A DNA stretch of 64,000 nucleotides from Raphanus sativus. Its lineage: Eukaryota; Streptophyta; Magnoliopsida; Brassicales; Brassicaceae. Within the stretch, counting starts at the first letter, position 1. Each line of letters opens with the position of its first letter. A program made the position numbers and the translations under genes. The DNA is taken from the NCBI RefSeq assembly GCF_000801105.2, contig NC_079518.1, positions 12,904,106 to 12,968,105 of the forward strand, written 5' to 3'. Shown one piece after another: positions 48,626 through 57,893 of this stretch. The notes beneath the pieces are model-generated. The model worked only from the letters and a program-made list of their open reading frames with translations, had not been told where the DNA came from and ran no database searches.

Positions 48626-50094
48626 GTATGTTATTCGATTCCTAGATGATATGATGCAATATTTTGCAGATTTAGGATAAAAAGCTTATCAGACGTTTTA
48701 GAGTACTGCAAACATAACCGTTCATTGTGTTCATGTGCTGCGGAGAGGCATATCCATTTAGGATGTCATAGATGCATAATCATTCATTGATCCGAACGTT
48801 ACAGGGAGAGCTGTATTGTGAAAATATTGTCTGGAAAATTATTCGTCAGTATCGCATATGTTGCATGTAATTGATCATAATATGTAATAGATTAGAGATC
48901 CTATGTTGGTGTATTTGAGATTTGATCAGTATTGTATAAACAATCAGCTTTATTGTAGAAACCCTAATTAATAACAACAAGAGCTTTCGGCTTTCCCTCG
49001 TTTTGGTTTAACTATTTTGAATTCAAAGTTTAAACTGATTAAAAATAAATTTTACCTAGAGGTTAAATAGATTGGCCATCATATTTATATTCATAAATAA
49101 CCAATGATAAAATTCGATAGAAAAGTTTATGTGATAGTTATTTTTAACAATACAGTTTATCTATCGTCATTTTGTTTCAAAACTGGATTATATTGTTTCT
49201 TAAACTATTTAAAAAAAATCAAAAGAATAATAGGTAAATTATTCAAACTCTTAAACAGTGTTCATATATTTCATAGGTGTTTTTCGGTTTAATTATTTAA
49301 ATTTTGAACTAAACTATATTGTTTAACTATGTAAAAAGTCACAATCCTAATTGTTTTTCAAGCCCACTTACACCACTGATACGCTATTTACTGTGAAATA
49401 CTTGCATAACTCCAAGTATCCAACACGAACCTCGATTATTTTAAGAAGCAGGCCTTTTCTCCATTACATGTAAACCGAAAGAACAGTATTTTTTTTTTAT
49501 CAAAATGAAAAACAGTAAATTTTAAACACAATTTCTATGATAGATTTCATAAAGAGACCACATCTGATTTTTTTAGAAAAATTTAGCATCTAAACTTAGT
49601 CATTTTATCATGGAAACTTTGTAAACTTTATTTTGATTTCTTCTCCCAAAAGGATAATAAGCAGAGTAAATTGCATTAGATATCCTACAAAACTTTAGCA
49701 ACCAAATAACTTTGTTTTTGTTTCATCTCACGCACATTATTTTAGGGACTGCAACTTTCTTCTCTATAAGTCAATCTATAACAGTATATTGGTCAGCCCT
49801 CTAATCACGCCCAGCCCTTCTACAACGCAAGTACTTATTACAAACCATAAAAGTATAATTTAAATTGAAGGGTAGATATTTTTGTGCGCAAGCTTTCCAA
49901 AAGGGAATCGAACAAAATACATGGAAGTAGAAATTTTTAAAAGTCTGTAAATATCTTGAAGAACTTATAGTATTTTCTATAGATGGGAAAAATAGAAACA
50001 AGATTGGGTAAAAAATCCTAGTAACAAAAGATAAGGCCAGGAGAGAAAAAAACACACATGAACTTGTCAATGATATGTTTTTGAAGCTTGTATT
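48626..50094. other. Intergenic DNA
   Basis: No supported gene. A poly(A) micro-insertion lies at 49482-49517. The tail near 50000-50094 is probably the 3' UTR of the following minus-strand gene. Confidence 0.4.
49482..49517 (-). repeat. Poly(A) micro-insertion with 7-bp direct repeats
   Basis: AACAGTA at 49482-49488 and 49511-49517 flanks 22 bp that read on the minus strand as TTTCATTTTGAT followed by poly(A). Moderate support because the direct repeat is short. Confidence 0.45.
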
Positions 50095-51160
50095 TCATGC
50101 AAATCCCAAATCTGCTAGTTCATAACTAGAGGGTAAACGTGGGATGGGTCGCTCTATAGGGCCAAACGGATTAAACGGTCTTCTGATAGGATCAAAGGGC
50201 TTGCGGGAGATCATGTAAGCAGATCCTTCAATAGTATTAACAGTTTGATCTTCTTGATTGTTGTTTCCGTGAGTACCATTCCATATCTCGCTCTGCTTGA
50301 AGTTCTTAGTCAATGCCTCGAATTCTCCATCAGTCTTTAAAAAAAGGACAAGTAAAATTGGTTTTGCGTGGTGCCTAAGGTATTGAAAACAAACAACTAC
50401 GATATTCTTTTAAAAACCTAAAGTGACATTATGTTATTAAAAGAGAATGTTGATATATTACCTGACGAGGCGGAAAAGTGGAAAATAAACTTTGAGGAGC
50501 AAACACCATCTCGGAGACAACGTCTTTTTGAATTTGTTCACCACAAGGGATAGATTGGTAAACAAGGCTAGACTCTGCAGTAGCTTGTGGCATCACTGGC
50601 ATGAGCTCTTCGTTGGCTTCTCTTGCTATATTATCGGGTTCGTATAGGTTAAACCAGCTAAGTAGTATATTCTGCAAAGATCAATGGTACATAAAAAAGA
50701 GGGCGAGAAAGCATCAATTATGATGAAATTGATACGTATTAACAAACAGAAGTTACTTAGTTTACAAAAAAAAAACAAACAGAAGTTACAGACATACCTT
50801 AAGTTGAGTTATGTTGAAAACAATGCAACTGTAAAAGTCATCAGAAGAAGGAATATGATATCCTTTATTATTCATTCCCTCTGTAACATTCAACCCAAAA
50901 AAAAGATTAGGTTTATAGAATTTGTATTTCTATTTTACTTGAAAATTTAAGGAAACTTGTAAAGCAAGAAAAAAGGAAAAATCACAAACGGGGTAAACTA
51001 GGAATATTTGAAATTTTGAATAGAATCCATATAAACCGTTTTGAAGACCTAGTGTTGATGAATCGTTGGAGCTCAGATGATCGACGGGATTTTGAGGTTG
51101 CTGAGGAGGTAAAGATGATGATGACTGTGTCAAGTGCGAACTCTCAGTCTCTGTTGTCAT
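50095..51160 (-). CDS. Unrecognised four-exon protein, 218 residues
   Basis: Exons (minus strand): 51160-51037, 50880-50798, 50671-50462, 50334-50095. The borders carry GT/AG, the phases join cleanly (1, 0, 0) and the frame ends at a TGA, which is unlikely by chance, so this is probably a real gene. The N terminus is polar and low-complexity (TQSSSSLPPQQPQNP). The middle reads SCIVFNITQLKNILLSWFNL. The C terminus is rich in Pro and Arg (KPFDPIRRPFNPFGP). No signal peptide, membrane segment or known domain is seen. It might be a lineage-specific protein or a trimmed regulatory protein. A poly(A) micro-insertion with 16-bp direct repeats sits in its second intron, right before exon 2's donor on the minus strand. 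Exon 1's end is the least certain border. Confidence 0.6.
50741..50789 (+). repeat. Poly(A) micro-insertion with 16-bp direct repeats
   Basis: AACAAACAGAAGTTAC at 50741-50756 is repeated exactly at 50774-50789. The 17-bp insert is TTAGTTTAC followed by A's. It lies in an intron of the 218-residue gene. Confidence 0.75.
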
Positions 51161-51607
51161 TCTAACGAGAGAAAATTTTGGAAAGAAAAAAGTTTTTTAG
51201 TTTGATTACTTAGGGTTCTTTCTGTATCTCCTCTCAACTTCGTCCTCTAGTGAGATTTTTTTTTTGTGGGTGAGTTAAAAAGACAAAAAAAAAAAAGAGA
51301 CGAGGATTTATCTTTATATTTTATTTTATTTTATTATGTGGAATTTTTGATGTGTTTTTTTCAGAGAAAGGAAAAAGAAACTTTTAGTATGCGATTAATT
51401 CTCATAGTCTTATAGATTCCCTTACTATTTAGAAAACGAAGAAGCTAGAAAATACGAAAGTGATTAAATACATAAAATATTATCATGCTAATTTGAATTT
51501 TTAATACTATTTATTAGTAAGATGATTATGTTCGGTAAAACATCTAGTTATTAGATAAATATGAAGTATATTTGGATAATTAGTATAACCTAGTGGACTA
51601 TACAACA
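51161..51607. other. Leader and promoter side of the 218-residue gene
   Basis: Contains poly(T)/poly(A) runs at about 51258-51298. No other feature. Confidence 0.4.
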
Positions 51608-51964
51608 AACTATATTTTTTATTCTAGTAATAATATACGCTGTTGATGATAAATTTGTAGGAATTCACGTTTTAAACTGACTTTCCCACGATTCAATTTA
51701 ACTTAGGGTTCTTGCTGATGATAAATTTGATTACTTAGGGTTCTTGCTGATGATAAATTTGTAAGAATTTACGTTTTGAACTGATTTTCCCACGATACAT
51801 TTTTATTCTAGTAATAATATATGCTGATGATGATAAATTTGTAGGAATTCACATTTTGAACTGATTTTCCCACGATACATTTTTTATTCTTGTAATAATA
51901 TATGCTGCTATGATAAATTTGTAGGAACTCAGGTTTTGAACTAACTTTCCCATGATTCAGTTCA
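51608..51964. repeat. Tandem repeat of about 80-bp units
   Basis: Four diverged copies containing GATGATAAATTTGTAGGAAT, then TTTTGAACTGATTTTCCCAC, with copies ending near 51700, 51806, 51886 and 51964. The copies also share TATTCTAGTAATAATATATG. Around 51708-51745 a short ACTTAGGGTTCTTGCTGATG unit is duplicated as well; it matches DNA at about 51208 near the start of the neighbouring gene. Confidence 0.8.
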
Positions 51965-52082
51965 AAAAATGTAGCCTTTCAATTAAATTATATTTTTATG
52001 GTTTAAAATAAGTGATTTACTTGAGTTCAAGATATAAATGAAAGGCTAGATATATCTAGCCCATCCCTTCTATAACGCAAGT

Positions 52083-52320
52083 TATGGAGCATCCGGTTTG
52101 CGTTGTTGACTTGCTTGGCCTGGCAGGGGAGCTAAGAGAAGCTCATGAGTTCATAAAAGGGATCGGCGAGTCACAGAAAGCAGGTGTATGGGTTGATTTC
52201 CTAAGTGCTTGTAACTATCATGGAGGCACAAAGTTGGAGAAAAAAAGTTTTGTTTGAAACGAAGCCGCCAATGCAATCATCTTACTATTATCAACTACAT
52301 ATGTTGGTTTAAGAGGTTTG
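52083..52320 (+). pseudogene. Relic of a PLS-class PPR gene C terminus
   Basis: From 52083 the plus strand reads MEHPVCVVDLLGLAGELREA, HEFIKGIGESQKAGVWVDFL and SACNYHGGTKLEKK, then a stop at 52255. This is the well-known VCVVDLLGRAG...W..LL.AC..HG...L stretch of the last PPR and E motif of PLS-class editing factors. Upstream PPR repeats and a downstream E+/DYW region are absent; further degenerate pieces continue to about 52320. In Arabidopsis a PPR gene (At4g19220, from memory) lies beside RLI2, so this is plausibly its remains. Confidence 0.72.
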
Positions 52321-52465
52321 GAAGAAGCTCCCTAGTTAGTGATATTGACATTAGTGTTTTTTTGAAATTTTAACTCCGAGTGAATCCTTTAGGCTGGTGG
52401 TGAGAAGTAATAAGAACAATAGGCAGTACCTTCCTTGCAAAATCCAAGAAAATATCATTACAACA

Positions 52466-52718
52466 TATTGGTCTAATTAGAGTTAGATTCGGTTTGGTCT
52501 GATTAGATACGGTTTGATTCAATTGTACATTTCATTATTATCTCAGCCGGTTTGTTCCGGTTCATATTGTACTAAGTGTATATAGTGTGAGCGATGCACA
52601 CATTAATCAATAACAGAAAATCCTTTCCTTTCTTTGTCTCTTCTCTCTCTTGTCGTCTTCTAGACCTCCATGAACGTGAGAAGAAACTTTCTTTCTGTTC
52701 ACCTCTGAAACACTAATA
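52466..52718 (+). repeat. 5' LTR of young Copia
   Basis: 253 bp beginning TATTGGTCTAATTAG and ending ACACTAATA. A TATATAG-type promoter word lies near 52579. Confidence 0.95.
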
Positions 52719-52730
52719 TGGTATCAGAGC
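52719..52730 (+). promoter_or_regulatory. Primer-binding site for initiator tRNA-Met
   Basis: TGGTATCAGAGC, the usual Copia minus-strand priming site, directly adjoining the 5' LTR. Confidence 0.95.
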
Positions 52731-52852
52731 GTTGAGTTAAAACTCAACATCGGTCCATTCTCTTTCTTTTGAGCTCCATTTTGCTCATTTTTTTTTTCGG
52801 TTCTCTGTTCTCCTTCTCTCTGTTTTCGCCGTCTTCTTCGTTTCCTGTCTCG

Positions 52853-55800
52853 ATGGTTGTCAATCTACGTCGGAACCGCCGTGGTCGTTTTACCCGTGCT
52901 AGCAGCTCTAATCCTCTCCGTGGAAGCCCTGCTTCTCCTTTCGATGAGGATCCTTCGCTTGCTCTTTCCGCCGTGATGAACCCTGACAGTATTCACTCGC
53001 CTCTGTTTCTCCATAGTGCTGACCATCCAGGGATGAACCTCGTTTCTATTCAACTGGATGGATCAAACTACACACAGTGGTGCTCAGCGATGAAGATAGC
53101 CCTTGAAGCGAAGAACAAGATCGTTTTCGTTGATGGATCTTTTCCGCGACCCGATTCAAGCAACAACCTTTTGCGGATCTGGTCTCGTTGTAACAGCATG
53201 GTAAAGTCCTGGCTCCTTAACTCGGTGTCTAAGCAAATCTACGGTAGTATTTTGTCTTTTGATGATGCAAAGGAGATTTGGCTTGACTTGCATCACCGCT
53301 TTCACAAGACGAACCTACCACGAACTTTCCAGTTGGTTCAACAAATCCAAGACCTTCGTCAAGGCTCCTTGGATCTGTCAGGTTATTACACTGCCCTCAA
53401 AACCCTTTGGGATAACCTCGATAGCACTGAACCTCCGGAAGTTTGTCTCTGCTGCAACACCTCTAGCTGTCTCAGTCAACGTGCTGCTAAAGCAAAGGTC
53501 GAAAGAGGACGCACTATCAAGTTTCTGGCTGGTCTTAACGAGAAATACTCAATCATTCGCAGCCAGATTATCATGCGCAAACCTCTTCCTGACCTCGCTG
53601 AGATCTGCAATATTCTGGACCAGGACGATAGCCAGCGTCAGTTCAACTCTGTGGTCTCTCCAACCACTTTTCAAGTGGGTCATGACTCCTCTCCAACAGC
53701 TCAGTCTGGTGCACCTGCTGGTGACAACAACACTCCACAACAAGGAGCGTTGAACGCTTTTCAGAAGAGGACTGGACCTACTTGTTCTCACTGTGGTAAT
53801 ACTGGACACGTGATCGATCGATGCTATAAGCTACATGGTTACCCTATTGGATGGAAGAAAGGAGGCCGCTGGAACAATGACAAAGGATCTCAGCCAAAGC
53901 CTCCTGCTCCTGCTGCTGTCACTGCTCAAGTCACCACTCATGATAAGCCTCATTCACCAAATGGTTTGGCAAGTCTTGTTGGTAACTTGAACAAGGACCA
54001 AATCCAAAACTTCATTGCTTACTTCAGCTCTCAACTGCAAGTTAAGCCTAATGAGTCTGCTCCATCCACATCTCAGCATCAAGATACCTCCGGTATTGCT
54101 TTCTCTTCCTCAACATTCAGTTTTGTTGGGATTTTAAGTGTCACACAATGCGCTACTGATTCTCATACATGGGTGGTTGACTCCGGTGCTACTCACCATG
54201 TCTCTCATGATCGTAGTGCCTTTGTTAATATTGACACTAATGTTCAGCACTCTGTCAATCTACCTAACGGTTCTACTCTCAAAGTCAGTGGAATCGGTCA
54301 GATAGTGATCAGTGCCACTTTAACTCTGCAGAATGTTTTGTACATTCCAGAGTTTCGACTCAATCTCTTAAGTGTCAGCTCTTTGACGTCTGATACTGGA
54401 ACTGAAGTTCTGTTTGAATCTGGTTGTTTCCGTATACAGGATCCTACCAGGGGATCGATGATTGGAAGCGGTAGAAGGATAGCAAACCTATACGTCTTGG
54501 ACGCGAGAAGCTTGGAGTCTCCTGCTCAAGATCCTGACACTTCTTCTTTTATTCATTCTGTTGTCGATGCATCTGTTTGGCATCAGCGTTTTGGTCATAG
54601 CTCTTTTGAAAGACTTGAACTGCTTCGTGATGTACTTGGATTTTCTAAGGCCAAGAATAAGGGATTGTTACATTGTGATATCTGTCAACGAGCCAAACAA
54701 AAGAAGTTAACTTATTCTCTGCATCCTAAAATTTGTTCTGCTCCGTTTGAATTACTTCACATCGATGTATGGGGACCGTTCTCTGAAACAACTCAAGATG
54801 GTCACAGATACTTTCTTACGATAGTAGACGACCACACACGCGCTACTTGGGTCTACCTTCTTAAGCTCAAGAGTGATGTTCTTACGGTTTTCCCAGAGTT
54901 CATTCAAATGGTGGAGACACAATATGATGCAAAGGTCAAATCAGTTCGTTCAGATAACGCACCGGAACTGCGTTTTGATGCTCTCTACAAGTCAAAAGGG
55001 ATCATCTCTTACCACTCCTGTCCGGAAACTCCAGAACAGAACTCAGTAGTTGAGCGAAAACATCAACATATCCTCAACGTAGCTAGAGCTCTTCTGTTTC
55101 AATCTGGAGTTTCTCTGAGCCTTTGGGGAGAATGTGTCCTTACTGCAGTGTTTATCATCAATCGCACTCCTTCTCGAGTCATCGACAACAAGACTCCCTT
55201 TGAGAAACTCACTGGAAAATGTCCTGATTACTCGAACTTGAAGACTTTTGGATGCCTATGTTATGCGAGTACATCTCCAAAAGGTCGCCACAAGTTCCAA
55301 GATCGAGCTCTTGCCTGCGTTTTCTTGGGTTATCCATCTGGTTACAAAGGCTACAAGCTAATGGACATTGAGAGCCATGAGATCTTCATCTCACGTAACG
55401 TAGTCTTCTATGAGACTCTGTTTCCGCTTCTGCAATCTCCTCAAGATGCAGAATATGATGCTTTCTTCCCTCATGTATACAAAAGATCAGCGTCTCCTGC
55501 TCCTGCTCCTCATACCTCTGAGACAACTACAACGCCTCCAGTTCCCTCTGTTCCAACTCGCAGAGTCTCCAAGCCTCCACAACATCTTCAAGACTACCAT
55601 GTATACTCAACAGCTACCTCTACAGAGCATCCCATCTCCAATGTGATCTCATATGCGTCTCTCTCTGATCCGTATATGATCTTCATTAATGCTCTGAATG
55701 ACATTCCAGAACCAACTTCCTTTGCTCAAGCATGTAAGATCAAAGAATGGTTGGACGCTATGGATGTTGAGATAACTGCACTTGAAGATAATGGAACTTG

Positions 55801-57259
55801 GATCATCTGTTCTCTACCAGCTGGTAAGAAAGCAGTGGGTTGCAAGTGGGTATACAAGATAAAGCTGAATGCTGATGGGACTTTGGAGCGTTATAAAGCT
55901 AGGCTTGTCGCCAAGGGATACACACAACAAGAAGGACTAGACTATGTGGAAACCTTTTCTCCTGTTGCAAAGTTAGCTACGGTCAAGTTGCTACTTGCAG
56001 TTGCAGCAGCTAAAGGATGGTCTCTCTCTCAGTTGGACATATCGAATGCCTTTCTAAATGGGGACCTCGAAGAAGAAATATACATGACTTTGCCACCTGG
56101 ATACTCTGGAAGACAGGGGGAATCTTTCCCACCTAATGCTGTCTGCAAACTGAAGAAATCTCTCTACGGTTTGAAACAAGCTTCTCGCCAGTGGTTCTTA
56201 AAATTTTCTAAAGCGCTTCATGACTTGGGTTTTAAGACTTCTTCAGGTGACCACACTTTGTTTATCAAGAACTCTGGATCAGTGTATATGGCAGTGCTTG
56301 TCTACGTTGACGACATTATAATTGCTAGCAGTTGTGATCAAGCTACTGAGTTGCTCAAGGCTGCTCTTCAAGCTTCTTTCAAACTTCGAGACTTGGGAAC
56401 TTTGCGTTATTTCCTCGGACTAGAAGTCGCAAGATCCTCTGCTGGAATCTCCATCTGCCAGCGTAAATACGTTCTCGATTTACTCACTGAGACAGGGCTT
56501 CTAGGTTGCAAATCTTCTTCTATACCGATGGACCCTAGTATCAAACTGTCTATTGAAGTTGGGGAACTTTTGGAAGATGCAGAGCAGTATCGACGTCTCG
56601 TTGGGAAGCTATTATACCTGACGTTCACTAGACCTGACATAACTTTCGCGGTTCACAAGTTATGTCAGTTTACTTCTACTCCAAGACGTCCTCATCTTCA
56701 AGCCGCTTATAAGATTCTTCATTATTTGAAAGGAACTGCAGGACAAGGCTTGTTCTACTCAGCTATCTCAAACTTAAGGTTATCAGCTTTTGCAGATGCT
56801 GATTGGGGCTCTTGTCCAGACTCCCGTCGGAGCATTACTGGGTATTGTATGTTTGTTGGATCGGCTTTGATTGCTTGGCGTTCCACCAAACAAGAAACTG
56901 TTTCCCATTCCTCTGCAGAGTCTGAATACAGAGCAATGTCTGAGGCAGTTCGAGAAATGCTTTGGTTCCGTATGATGATGGAAGATCTCTGGATTGACGT
57001 TCATGAAGCTGCTCCTTTATATTGTGATAACACCGCAGCTATCCACATCGCAAACAACTCCGTGTTCCACGAGCGCACCAAACACATGGAAAGAGACTGT
57101 CACATTGTTCGCGAAAGAGTGAAGATGGGAATGATCAGAACACTTCACGTCCGATCAGAACATCAACTTGCAGACATCTTGACAAAACCTCTCTTTCCTA
57201 CACAGTTCCGCCATTTATTGAGCAAGATGGAGTTCATTAACATATATACTCCATCTTGA
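52853..57259 (+). CDS. Copia gag-pol polyprotein
   Basis: 1468 residues from the first in-frame ATG (52853); the frame is open for 28 more codons upstream but without an ATG. Domains in order: GAG UBN2/Retrotran_gag region (about 45-270, NYTQWCSAMKIAL); CCHC knuckle (about 310, CSHCGNTGHVIDRC); aspartic protease (about 442, VVDSGATHHVS); integrase HHCC (about 576, WHQRFGHSS to CDICQRAK) and DDE core (Asp about 636 in HIDVWGP, Asp about 700 in RSDNAPE, Glu about 732 in NSVVERKH); reverse transcriptase with YVDDIII (about 1152); RNase H ending in SRRSITGY, KQETVSHSSAESEYRA and DILTKPL. No stop or frameshift. GC content and codon use are higher than the surrounding AT-rich DNA, consistent with recent arrival. 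Confidence 0.97.
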   Translation: MVVNLRRNRRGRFTRASSSNPLRGSPASPFDEDPSLALSAVMNPDSIHSPLFLHSADHPGMNLVSIQLDGSNYTQWCSAMKIALEAKNKIVFVDGSFPRPDSSNNLLRIWSRCNSMVKSWLLNSVSKQIYGSILSFDDAKEIWLDLHHRFHKTNLPRTFQLVQQIQDLRQGSLDLSGYYTALKTLWDNLDSTEPPEVCLCCNTSSCLSQRAAKAKVERGRTIKFLAGLNEKYSIIRSQIIMRKPLPDLAEICNILDQDDSQRQFNSVVSPTTFQVGHDSSPTAQSGAPAGDNNTPQQGALNAFQKRTGPTCSHCGNTGHVIDRCYKLHGYPIGWKKGGRWNNDKGSQPKPPAPAAVTAQVTTHDKPHSPNGLASLVGNLNKDQIQNFIAYFSSQLQVKPNESAPSTSQHQDTSGIAFSSSTFSFVGILSVTQCATDSHTWVVDSGATHHVSHDRSAFVNIDTNVQHSVNLPNGSTLKVSGIGQIVISATLTLQNVLYIPEFRLNLLSVSSLTSDTGTEVLFESGCFRIQDPTRGSMIGSGRRIANLYVLDARSLESPAQDPDTSSFIHSVVDASVWHQRFGHSSFERLELLRDVLGFSKAKNKGLLHCDICQRAKQKKLTYSLHPKICSAPFELLHIDVWGPFSETTQDGHRYFLTIVDDHTRATWVYLLKLKSDVLTVFPEFIQMVETQYDAKVKSVRSDNAPELRFDALYKSKGIISYHSCPETPEQNSVVERKHQHILNVARALLFQSGVSLSLWGECVLTAVFIINRTPSRVIDNKTPFEKLTGKCPDYSNLKTFGCLCYASTSPKGRHKFQDRALACVFLGYPSGYKGYKLMDIESHEIFISRNVVFYETLFPLLQSPQDAEYDAFFPHVYKRSASPAPAPHTSETTTTPPVPSVPTRRVSKPPQHLQDYHVYSTATSTEHPISNVISYASLSDPYMIFINALNDIPEPTSFAQACKIKEWLDAMDVEITALEDNGTWIICSLPAGKKAVGCKWVYKIKLNADGTLERYKARLVAKGYTQQEGLDYVETFSPVAKLATVKLLLAVAAAKGWSLSQLDISNAFLNGDLEEEIYMTLPPGYSGRQGESFPPNAVCKLKKSLYGLKQASRQWFLKFSKALHDLGFKTSSGDHTLFIKNSGSVYMAVLVYVDDIIIASSCDQATELLKAALQASFKLRDLGTLRYFLGLEVARSSAGISICQRKYVLDLLTETGLLGCKSSSIPMDPSIKLSIEVGELLEDAEQYRRLVGKLLYLTFTRPDITFAVHKLCQFTSTPRRPHLQAAYKILHYLKGTAGQGLFYSAISNLRLSAFADADWGSCPDSRRSITGYCMFVGSALIAWRSTKQETVSHSSAESEYRAMSEAVREMLWFRMMMEDLWIDVHEAAPLYCDNTAAIHIANNSVFHERTKHMERDCHIVRERVKMGMIRTLHVRSEHQLADILTKPLFPTQFRHLLSKMEFINIYTPS

Positions 57260-57266
57260 GGGGGAA

Positions 57267-57519
57267 TATTGGTCTAATTAGAGTTAGATTCGGTTTGGTC
57301 TGATTAGATACGGTTTGATTCAATTGTACATTTCATTATTATCTCAGCCGGTTTGTTCCGGTTCATATTGTACTAAGTGTATATAGTGTGAGCGATGCAC
57401 ACATTAATCAATAACAGAAAATCCTTTCCCTTCTTTGTCTCTTCTCTCTCTTGTCGTCTTCTAGACCTCCATGAACGTGAGAAGAAACTTTCTTTCTGTT
57501 CACCTCTGAAACACTAATA
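57267..57519 (+). repeat. 3' LTR of young Copia
   Basis: 253-bp copy of the 5' LTR with one substitution; preceded by the polypurine tract and followed by CAACA. Confidence 0.95.
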
Positions 57520-57524
57520 CAACA

Positions 57525-57893
57525 GTAAATAAACAGCTCAGAAAGTACAAAAACGAATAAAGGTTAAGAAAATTTAGGAACTACTATTACTCAGTTAATG
57601 GAAAACCTGAGAAGCGAAACTGATGAGAACAAACAATCAAAGGCTTGAGAAGAGAAACATCTAAGGAACAAAGAGCATCCCCAGCTCATAGATCAACTTC
57701 CTCAAAGCAAAAGACCTTCATGGAACTCAGACTCTGTTTTTATCCAGACCATGCCTTATGTTCTGTGAATCCATAAAGGAAATCAACGAGCCAACAAACA
57801 AACATTTCAGATATTGGCTCTCCATAAAATGCCTGTGTGATTGTTAATACAAAGATTGGATTTTAGAGATGAAGAAACCTCATGATAGACGTC
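57525..57893 (-). other. 3' UTR side of RLI2
   Basis: Sequence between the Copia insertion and the RLI2 stop; likely contains the RLI2 3' UTR and polyadenylation region. The Copia landed within about 375 bp of the RLI2 stop codon. Confidence 0.5.

Larger units (their letters stand above)
52466..57519 (+). mobile_element. Young, apparently complete Copia retrotransposon
   Basis: A 5,054-bp element with perfect CAACA target duplications (52461-52465 and 57520-57524). The 253-bp LTRs (52466-52718, 57267-57519) differ by one substitution (in a CCTTTCC/CCTTTCCC-like tract). The primer-binding site TGGTATCAGAGC (52719-52730), complementary to initiator tRNA-Met, follows the 5' LTR directly. The polypurine tract GAGGGGGAA (57258-57266) precedes the 3' LTR. 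One uninterrupted gag-pol frame fills the interior. All parts needed for transposition seem present, so it inserted very recently and may still be active. Its LTRs start and end with TA rather than TG...CA. Confidence 0.96.

Noticed and set aside
52769..52852. Upstream extension of the Copia ORF (28 codons)
   Set aside because: No ATG in frame; the first ATG is at 52853.
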